From Cellvibrio sp. OA-2007 (lineage in GTDB: Bacteria > Pseudomonadota > Gammaproteobacteria > Pseudomonadales > Cellvibrionaceae): a stretch of 64,000 nt of DNA. Below are positions 56,368-64,000 of this stretch, piece after piece. Made by a program: the position numbers and the translations under genes. The stretch is from contig NZ_BBUL01000097.1 of NCBI RefSeq assembly GCF_000953825.1, positions 248,001 to 312,000 on the forward strand. The letters run 5' to 3'. The first letter of the stretch is position 1, and every line of letters begins with the position of its first letter. The notes under the pieces are model-generated. The model had not been told where the DNA came from and did not search any database. It saw only the letters and a list, made by a program, of their open reading frames with translations.

Positions 56368-56589
56368 CTAGGCCAATCGCTGTATGGACTGAAAGCGATT
56401 GTCATCATCAAAATCAATTTGAAAAGTGCCACGAATACCATTGTGTAATACAAATGGCCGCAGAATCCCCGCGGGAAAGCGAATACTGCGGCCATCAATA
56501 CTGCGCGCAAAAACGTTCTTGACGCTGCCTTCATACAAACGCTGAAATTCTTCAGCAGAAATCGCCAGATTGACAATGATACTTTTCAA
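56368..56589 (-). CDS. DUF2835 family small protein
   Basis: A 73-residue protein of DUF2835. It starts (TTG) MKSIIVNLAISAEEFQRLYEGSVKNVFARS, then RFPAGILRPFVLHNGIRGTFQIDFD, the compact beta-rich pattern of this family. The TTG start is inferred because no ATG or GTG lies upstream in frame at a usable place and the family begins with MK-S/T. It lies between pyrD and the glutamate dehydrogenase, 20 bp after the stop of the latter. Function unknown. Confidence 0.85.
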   Translation of the reverse strand: MKSIIVNLAISAEEFQRLYEGSVKNVFARSIDGRSIRFPAGILRPFVLHNGIRGTFQIDFDDDNRFQSIQRLA

Positions 56590-56609
56590 ACAATATTCTC
56601 TAGATAGAT

Positions 56610-59600
56610 TTATTCAGCTGCAGGACAAAAGTCCAAACTTTCACAATGTTGGCTGGCCTGCGCCAAATCGAGCAAATCGCGCAACGCAACCGCCACCATC
56701 GCAAAATCAGTACCATTTACTGCCTGCAATTCATTCACCATGGACTTCCAGCGGGCGATTAACAAGCGATGTTGATTACTCCAACGCTGGATTAATTGCT
56801 CCAAAGGTAATTGATCATCGTAAAAGCGCATGAGCGATATGCTCAAACTGCGCAACTGCGATTCCAAATCACCCAAATAAGTCTCGCGCGCCATAGCTTG
56901 CCAGAAATTATCGACCGGCAAACTGGAAATTTGTGCAGAGAACCAAGGCAAACTTAAATAATTGCCCAAGGCAAAATACATTTTGGCAAGCTCACCTATA
57001 TCCTGATTCGCAATACGTGCCGCCTCCACCACACTCAAGCCGGAATATAAATCTGCCGGGCGTGCAACACAGCTAACCAGATTGTCGGACAAACCAAACG
57101 CGCGCAATTTTTGTACGGATTCCTGCCATTCCGCCAAGGCATCACCCACTAACAATTCGGGCAATTGCGCATTGATGGTTTGCATTCCTGCGGCAAATAA
57201 TTCCACCTCACTCGCGGGCAGCAAATAACTGCGGCGATTGCGCAAAAACCAGCGCGCTGCGCGCCGGATTTTACGCATCATCATATTGATTAATTGTAAT
57301 TGGCGCTCCGCCGGAACCTTAGTGCCCGCCGCATCCAACGCGGCTAAAAATTCCGGCATCGCGTAAATATCCCGCGCAATAATATACGCCTTAGCCACAT
57401 CGCCCACACTCGCGCCGGTAGATTCCATCAAGCGCTGCGCAAAACTAATGCCCATGGTGTTGACCATATCATTGGCAATTTGGGTGGCGACAATTTCGCG
57501 GCGCAGGCGATGATTGCGCAACGCGAGCGGAAACAATTGCGCAATTTTATGTGGAAATGCGGTTTCGATAAATTTCGCCAGATATTCATCATCGACAATA
57601 TTTGTCGCGGCCAAATCTTCTTTTAGTACCGCCTTGGCATAGGAAATTAAAATCGATAATTCCGGGCGGGTGAGTGACTTACCGTGAGTTTGGCGCTCCA
57701 ACAACTGCTCATCGGTAGGTAAAAATTCGAGTTTGCGATCCAACCGACCAGCAGTTTGCAGTGCGTTCATAAAACGGCGATATTCCGCACTGCGCTGCAA
57801 TGCTTCTGACTGCGCGATACTGATAGCCTGTGTCTGCCGCGTATTATTGTGCAGCACTAATTGCGCAACATTATCGGTCATATCCACCAACAATTGATTG
57901 CGCTGCTTTTGGGTAAGATCGCCGTTAGCGACAATTTCATTTAGTAAAATTTTGATATTCACTTCATGGTCGGAGCAATCCACACCACCGGCATTATCGA
58001 TAAAATCAGTGTTACACGCGCCGCCATGCAAACAATATTCAATGCGCCCGCGCTGGGTCATGCCCAAATTACCGCCCTCACCAAATACTTTACAGCGCAG
58101 CTCGTCACCATTTACCCGCAGACCATCGTTAGCTTTATCGCCTGCGTCCGCATGGGTTTCTGTACTGGCTTTTACATAGGTGCCAATACCACCATTCCAA
58201 ATCAAATCTACCGGCGATTTTAATAACGCATTAATTAATTCCATGGGCGTGAGGCTAGCCGCATCCAGCGCAAAACGCGTGCGCATTTGCGCAGAAATCG
58301 GAATGGATTTTGCGCTGCGATTAAACACACCACCACCTTCGCTGATTAAACTTTTGTCGTAATCATCCCACGTGGTTTTGGGGGTAGTAAATAACCGCTG
58401 CCGCTCGGTAAAACTGCGCGCCGCATCCGGATTAGGGTCGATAAAAATATGCTGATGATTAAAAGCTGCGACCATCAGAATGGATTGCGATAACAACATG
58501 CCGTTGCCAAATACATCGCCCGCCATATCGCCAATACCCAACACGGTGACGGGCTCATTTTGCACATCAACATCTTTTTCGCGGAAGTGCCGCTGCACCG
58601 AAATCCACGCACCGCGTGCGGTAATGCCCATACCTTTGTGGTCGTACCCCTGGCTGCCGCCCGATGCAAACGCATCGCCCAACCAGTGATTGTATTCAGC
58701 AGAAATAGCATTGGCGATGTCGGAAAAACTCGCCGTGCCTTTATCGGCAGCAACCACTAAATAAGGATCGTCTTCATCGTAGCGCACCACATTTTTAGGC
58801 GCGCAAATGCTGCCATCAACAAGGTTATCGGTTAAATCCAACAGGCCGCGAATAAACCACTGGTAACAGGCAATACCCTCTTGCATTTGCTGTTCGCGGC
58901 TGGCATTTGTGGGCATTTTTTTACAGACAAAACCACCCTTAGCGCCACTGGGTACGATCACCGCATTTTTAACTTGTTGCGCTTTTACCAAACCCAATAC
59001 TTCGGTGCGATAATCTTGTAACCGATCAGACCAGCGCAAACCGCCGCGCGCTACTTTGCTGGTGCGCAAATGCAAACCTTCCATTCGCGGCGAATAGACA
59101 AAAATTTCATAGAGCGGACGCGGTGCCGGAATATCCTGCAATTTACGTGGTGAAAACTTGAATGAAAGATACGGTTTGTTATTGCCCTGCGCATCCAGTT
59201 GGTAAAAATTGGTGCGCAGGGTGTTATCAATTAAGGCGAGAAAACGGCGAATAATGCGGTCGTCATTTAAATTTTGTACCGCGTCTAATTGCGCAAGAAT
59301 ATCTGCATGCAGCATATTTCTGCGCTCTGGAGTATTTTCACTCACCAATTCCGGATCAAATTTTAGGGTAAAAAAATCCACCAACTTATGCGTAATCGCC
59401 GCCTGATTAACAAGCGCGGAAGCCATATAGCTGGCACTAAACGGAAATAAAGTTTGGTGCATATAGCCGGAATAGGCGCGTAACATGACAGCTTCGCGCC
59501 AATCCAAGCCCGCCGTGGTAATCAACGCATTAAACGCGTCACTATCAGCCAAACCGTGCCAAATAGCGGCAAAGGCATTGGTGAAATTTTCTTTGAGTGA

Positions 59601-61553
59601 AGGCAAGTCGATAATGCTGGAGAATTGATGCGCAAGTTTAAAATCGTGCAACCAAAACAGTGTTCCAGTGCTGGTTTGAATATCGTAAGTGCTTTCACTG
59701 ACGACACGAAAACCCAAATTCTCCAGCACCGGAATCACATCAGATAAAGCTAAGGTTTTATCGCGCAGATAAATTTTAAACTGCACAAACGCCCCCGGTT
59801 CTCCCAATTGCGAATGGTACAGTCGCATGGCGATATTTTTTGCTGCAGAACCGGCATCGTCCGTCTGCATACTCTGAGTTAATTCGTGAATCGATTGAAT
59901 ATCCTGCACCGCTGTGGGCGCATCATATTCCTCTTGATACGCCGCCGAAAATGCATCGCGATACTCGCGCAATAAGCGCGCACTCGCTTCTTCACCATGG
60001 GTTTCTAGTAGCGCCGTGTGCAAATAGTCTTCCCATGAGCGGGTAATGTTGACAATACCCGCCTGTAAGGTAGCCACATCGACTTGCACAGGTGTCGAGC
60101 TATTGACTTTAAATACTAAATAAACTCGCGCGAGGATTGATTCAGAAAAGTACGTGGTAAATTCACTTTCGTGTGAATCAATAGCATTACCAATCAATTC
60201 CTGAATGGCCAGCCGAACCTTGGTACTAAAATAATCCCGCGGCACATACACCAGAAAATTCATAAACTTGCCAAACGGATCATTCCGCATAAATAAACGC
60301 ACCATCGAGCGCTCATTGATTTGCGCAATACCCATCAGCGTATCGTAAAGTTCAGTGCCGCTACTTAAAAAAAGTTCATTGCGCGGAAAAGTTTCCAACA
60401 ACTGACGAAAGTTTTTTCCATAGTGGCTGCTGGGCTCGAGCCCGGTGCGCTCAAACACTTTGGCCACTTTTGTGGAGATAAGCGGAATCTCGGTGGGGCT
60501 CATCAGATAGACAATGGAGGTGTACAACCCGAGAAAACGCACCTCGCCAATCACCTCGCCCTGCGGATTAAAGCGTTTGACGATCACATAGTCAGAATAG
60601 GCATTGCGATGTACCCGCGCCCGCGCTGAGGATTTAGAGAAGGTAATCACTTGTGGCACTAGATGAAAGCGCGCCATGCCTTCATTAAAGTCATCCACCG
60701 GCAACTCTGTGGACGCATTCTGGGAGTCATCGCGCAAGCGAAACAAGCCGAGGCGTTGCGCTGGAATTTCACACAAGGTTTTTTTGCCGTTTATCTCTTT
60801 AAATTCATATTCTGCATAGCCCAGAAATGTAAATTTATCTTCCGTTAACCACTGCACAAAGGCTTTGGATTGCTGAATGTTGGCAGCGGCCACAGCATCG
60901 CTAGCGAAATTGAGGTTTTGCTCTGTCGCCAATGCGGCAGCGCGCATAGGGTGATAATCTTTCACCACAAATTCAACTTCCGCCAAAATGCGGTGCAAAC
61001 TCTGGGCAATATCGTCTAATACGGTTTGATCGGTGTGGGCGCTGATTTCCATCACAATCAAGGCTTCTTTACGGTGCTCACCGAGGCTCTGCTGCACCGC
61101 CTGCCCATTCTCCCCCTCGATTAACTCGACGAGCTGATCACTATCATCGCGCACCAAACTAAGCACCGTGCTTTTAATGGTGTAGATGGCGATATTGCGG
61201 CGGTTTAGTTCGATACGAATTGAATCCACCAGAAACGGCATATCTTTTTGCAGCACCACCAGTGCAGTGTGAGGGCACGTCCAACCATCTTCGATGAGGT
61301 TGGGATTAAACAAGCGTATTTTCGGCTGCTGCCGATCATAACTCTGAATAAATTGCGACCACTGATAGAGACTGCCAAACACATCGCTCAGGCGCCGCCC
61401 AACTAGTTCCTCCAGGGGATAATGGCTAAAGAACTTATTTGCCAGCCGCTGCAATAGCTCAAGTTCAGCACCCGTCAATTTGGATGCGGCGTAATGATTA
61501 AATTCTTCTAAAAATTCAACGAGCTTGCGCTGGCTAACCAAAGGGCTGTTCAC
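56610..61553 (-). CDS. NAD-specific glutamate dehydrogenase, large (180 kDa) type
   Basis: Very large NAD-dependent glutamate dehydrogenase of the P. aeruginosa GdhB / Streptomyces type, which makes 2-oxoglutarate from glutamate in catabolism. It has 1647 residues from the GTG start at 61,553, with ACAGGAG correctly placed before it; a TTG further upstream would add six residues but lies over that ribosome site. ACT-like regulatory domains fill the N-terminal half. The catalytic core has RTSKVARGGLRWSDR, VIVPSGAKGGFVCKK, MGITARGAWISVQRHFRE and KVFGEGGNLGMTQRGRIEY. No truncation. It ends 20 bp before the DUF2835 gene and is divergent from a moxR gene. Confidence 0.93.
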   Translation of the reverse strand: MNSPLVSQRKLVEFLEEFNHYAASKLTGAELELLQRLANKFFSHYPLEELVGRRLSDVFGSLYQWSQFIQSYDRQQPKIRLFNPNLIEDGWTCPHTALVVLQKDMPFLVDSIRIELNRRNIAIYTIKSTVLSLVRDDSDQLVELIEGENGQAVQQSLGEHRKEALIVMEISAHTDQTVLDDIAQSLHRILAEVEFVVKDYHPMRAAALATEQNLNFASDAVAAANIQQSKAFVQWLTEDKFTFLGYAEYEFKEINGKKTLCEIPAQRLGLFRLRDDSQNASTELPVDDFNEGMARFHLVPQVITFSKSSARARVHRNAYSDYVIVKRFNPQGEVIGEVRFLGLYTSIVYLMSPTEIPLISTKVAKVFERTGLEPSSHYGKNFRQLLETFPRNELFLSSGTELYDTLMGIAQINERSMVRLFMRNDPFGKFMNFLVYVPRDYFSTKVRLAIQELIGNAIDSHESEFTTYFSESILARVYLVFKVNSSTPVQVDVATLQAGIVNITRSWEDYLHTALLETHGEEASARLLREYRDAFSAAYQEEYDAPTAVQDIQSIHELTQSMQTDDAGSAAKNIAMRLYHSQLGEPGAFVQFKIYLRDKTLALSDVIPVLENLGFRVVSESTYDIQTSTGTLFWLHDFKLAHQFSSIIDLPSLKENFTNAFAAIWHGLADSDAFNALITTAGLDWREAVMLRAYSGYMHQTLFPFSASYMASALVNQAAITHKLVDFFTLKFDPELVSENTPERRNMLHADILAQLDAVQNLNDDRIIRRFLALIDNTLRTNFYQLDAQGNNKPYLSFKFSPRKLQDIPAPRPLYEIFVYSPRMEGLHLRTSKVARGGLRWSDRLQDYRTEVLGLVKAQQVKNAVIVPSGAKGGFVCKKMPTNASREQQMQEGIACYQWFIRGLLDLTDNLVDGSICAPKNVVRYDEDDPYLVVAADKGTASFSDIANAISAEYNHWLGDAFASGGSQGYDHKGMGITARGAWISVQRHFREKDVDVQNEPVTVLGIGDMAGDVFGNGMLLSQSILMVAAFNHQHIFIDPNPDAARSFTERQRLFTTPKTTWDDYDKSLISEGGGVFNRSAKSIPISAQMRTRFALDAASLTPMELINALLKSPVDLIWNGGIGTYVKASTETHADAGDKANDGLRVNGDELRCKVFGEGGNLGMTQRGRIEYCLHGGACNTDFIDNAGGVDCSDHEVNIKILLNEIVANGDLTQKQRNQLLVDMTDNVAQLVLHNNTRQTQAISIAQSEALQRSAEYRRFMNALQTAGRLDRKLEFLPTDEQLLERQTHGKSLTRPELSILISYAKAVLKEDLAATNIVDDEYLAKFIETAFPHKIAQLFPLALRNHRLRREIVATQIANDMVNTMGISFAQRLMESTGASVGDVAKAYIIARDIYAMPEFLAALDAAGTKVPAERQLQLINMMMRKIRRAARWFLRNRRSYLLPASEVELFAAGMQTINAQLPELLVGDALAEWQESVQKLRAFGLSDNLVSCVARPADLYSGLSVVEAARIANQDIGELAKMYFALGNYLSLPWFSAQISSLPVDNFWQAMARETYLGDLESQLRSLSISLMRFYDDQLPLEQLIQRWSNQHRLLIARWKSMVNELQAVNGTDFAMVAVALRDLLDLAQASQHCESLDFCPAAE

Positions 61554-61756
61554 AGTCTGAACTCCTGTCAAAAGTGAGGCGGGTTTATCTAAGCCTAGCT
61601 GAAAAAATCGTGTAAACAGTTGAAATTGCAGGGAACCGTCACAAACTTGCGCAGTCTATCGAGCACTTTTGCCGTGCTGTGCTGCCCATTTGCGGCTTGC
61701 CAGCGTTGAATCAACCCACAATTGCTAACTACAACAGCGAAAAGGTATTCATCTCC

Positions 61757-62716
<960 letters not shown>

Positions 62717-62731
62717 GTGGAACGCACTGCT

Positions 62732-63700
62732 ATGAGCAATTTGCTGCAAGACCTGAATCCGCGCGGTGCTTACACGGAGCTCGCGGCTTTATTACGCTGC
62801 CGTTTTGCCGCACAAGATTTAAAACTCTTTGCCCACCAACCGGCGCGCAGTTTGTTGTCGGGCGGTGAGCGCACCCGTTTTCGCGGGCGCGGAATGGATT
62901 TTGAAGAAGTGCGACTGTATCAACCGGGCGATGACATCCGCTCGATCGACTGGCGAGTCACGGCGCGCACCCAAGTCGCACATACCAAAATTTTTCGCGA
63001 AGAACGCGAGCGCCCGGTATTTATGTTGGTGGATCAACGCTCGCCATTATTTTTTGGTAGCACGCGCTGTTTTAAATCGGTACTCGCCGCGCACATCGCC
63101 GCACTGCTCGGCTGGGCCGCACTCGCCAACGGCGACCGTTTAGGTGCATTGGTGTTTGGCGACTACAATCAGCGCGATGTTCGCCCGCGCCGCAGTAAAC
63201 ATTCGGTGTTGGAATTATTGCATCAGCTGCAAGATTACAATCACCGCTTAACTTCACCAATCACACCTGCACCCGCACTATCGCCTTCAGGTCAGCCACA
63301 AAAAGCTAATTCATTGCACGATATGTTGAGCGATGCCCGTCGTATCGCCAAACCCGGTTGCGCGCTGTTTATCATCAGTGACTTTCACGATTTGGATAAA
63401 AATGCTGAGCAGCAATTATTTGAATTAGCGCGGCATACCGATGTGACCTTGGTACACCTATACGATCAACTCGAACGGCAATTGATTAGCAACTCGTCAC
63501 TAACTATCAGCAATGGCCGCGAGCGGTTGCAATTAGCCGCAAACGAAAAAGCCTTTCAGCAAGCCTACACCCAGCAGTTTGATCTGCAGTTGGATTTGCT
63601 GACCACTATGTGTAAACGCTTGCGCATTCCTCTACTGAGTTATGCCACCCATGACGATATTCAAGACGGTTTGCGCAAGGCTTTTGGCCGAAAAAAATAA
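62732..63700 (+). CDS. DUF58 domain protein (Bat operon)
   Basis: A 322-residue protein of the DUF58/VWA-like family that follows moxR in Bat (aerotolerance-type) operons. The DUF58 motif LLSGGERTRFRGRGMDFEEVRLYQPGDDIRSIDWRVTART lies at about residues 35-75. A metal-site-like DxSxS is absent, as is usual for DUF58. A GTG at 62,717, directly after the moxR stop, would add five residues; the ATG at 62,732 gives the commoner start, and I cannot decide with certainty. It leads into a DUF4381 gene 25 bp on. Confidence 0.88.
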   Translation: MSNLLQDLNPRGAYTELAALLRCRFAAQDLKLFAHQPARSLLSGGERTRFRGRGMDFEEVRLYQPGDDIRSIDWRVTARTQVAHTKIFREERERPVFMLVDQRSPLFFGSTRCFKSVLAAHIAALLGWAALANGDRLGALVFGDYNQRDVRPRRSKHSVLELLHQLQDYNHRLTSPITPAPALSPSGQPQKANSLHDMLSDARRIAKPGCALFIISDFHDLDKNAEQQLFELARHTDVTLVHLYDQLERQLISNSSLTISNGRERLQLAANEKAFQQAYTQQFDLQLDLLTTMCKRLRIPLLSYATHDDIQDGLRKAFGRKK

Positions 63701-63725
63701 TCCTACTTAATACGATTAACATTCT

Positions 63726-64000
63726 ATGCAAGCACCTTCGATACAATCTCCATCAATACAATCACCGGCGCTGCAAACTCCGGCATCGCCACTGGATCAG
63801 CTGGCCGATATCCATTTGCCCGATAGCGTCAGTTGGTGGCCGCTTGCACCCGGCTGGTGGGCACTGCTCGCGCTTGTCATTATTGTGTTGGTTGGATTTT
63901 TTATCTGGCGCCATCGCAAAACACAAAATGCATATCGCGATATAGCACAACACCAGCTCGATAGCATTTATGCCGATTATCAACAAACCCAAAATGCCGC
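63726..64000 (+). CDS. DUF4381 domain protein (partial, runs off window)
   Basis: The start of a membrane protein read by hand from the ATG at 63,726. The 92 or so residues in the window have a Gln/Pro/Ser-rich lead, then DQLADIHLPDSVSWWPLAPGWWALLALVIIVLVGF, the DUF4381 signature: a short WWPLAPGWW turn and one membrane segment, followed by a charged helix. The frame stays open to the edge. It is the third gene of the MoxR-DUF58-DUF4381 operon, which usually continues with VWA-domain proteins beyond this window. Confidence 0.85.
   Translation, partial: MQAPSIQSPSIQSPALQTPASPLDQLADIHLPDSVSWWPLAPGWWALLALVIIVLVGFFIWRHRKTQNAYRDIAQHQLDSIYADYQQTQNA

Overview
The window is chromosomal DNA of an aerobic gram-negative gammaproteobacterium. 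The gene orders fimV-truA-trpF-trpBA-accD-folC-dedD-cvpA-purF-metZ and leuCDB-asd, the earP-efp pair whose EF-P carries Arg32, a class 2 quinone-linked PyrD, ribosome modulation factor, the very large NAD-glutamate dehydrogenase and a type Vd patatin point to the Pseudomonas/Cellvibrio side of the class. A member of Cellvibrionaceae is my best guess, from gene order and protein style only. I saw no rRNA, tRNA, CRISPR array, prophage or intact insertion sequence.

Layout. 1-17,721 is a leftward core block. Read in its own direction it runs leuC-leuD-leuB-asd (leucine and aspartate-family synthesis), a strong terminator, fimV (pole/type IV pilus hub), a terminator, then truA-trpF-trpB-trpA-accD-folC-dedD-cvpA-purF-metZ, with metZ cut by the window edge. 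A LysR regulator (17,899) diverges from leuC. 18.9-28.2 kb holds envelope and housekeeping genes: a beta-barrel protein, a PlpD-like patatin, DAHP synthase, a small orphan protein, a periplasmic binding-protein-like gene, the Prc protease and exonuclease III. 28.3-30.9 kb is a redox set: LysR divergent from azoR and pirin.

31-41 kb is the accessory part. It holds a stand-alone CoA-acylating aldehyde dehydrogenase homologue and a two-gene locus that I cannot assign. That locus has a protein with an ISL3-transposase-like N-terminus but no nuclease domain and three C-terminal repeats, followed by a protein with a FIST-like C-terminus. Next come two small envelope proteins, an ABC exporter, a membrane-anchored XRE regulator, and a leftward operon of DUF2256, photolyase-related protein, DUF2058 and a small membrane protein. 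The 50-residue DUF2256 gene is easy to miss.

41.2-47 kb has earP-efp, which work together (EarP rhamnosylates EF-P on Arg32), and then a tight operon of a membrane-anchored beta-lactamase-fold serine hydrolase with a LytS/LytTR-type two-component pair. 47-56.6 kb has a TonB-dependent receptor, msrP-msrQ (periplasmic methionine sulfoxide repair), a Cys-containing secreted protein, a parDE toxin-antitoxin pair with a perfect 10-bp inverted repeat in its promoter, rlmKL, rmf, pyrD and a DUF2835 gene. 56.6-61.6 kb is NAD-glutamate dehydrogenase. 61.8 kb to the right edge is the start of a MoxR-DUF58-DUF4381 (Bat-type) operon that runs out of the window.

Most convergent gene pairs are separated by perfect hairpins, listed as terminators. 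The observations most worth following are the 32.3-34.9 kb locus, the hydrolase/LytTR operon, the lone aldehyde dehydrogenase, and a TrpA whose second catalytic acid is Glu instead of Asp.
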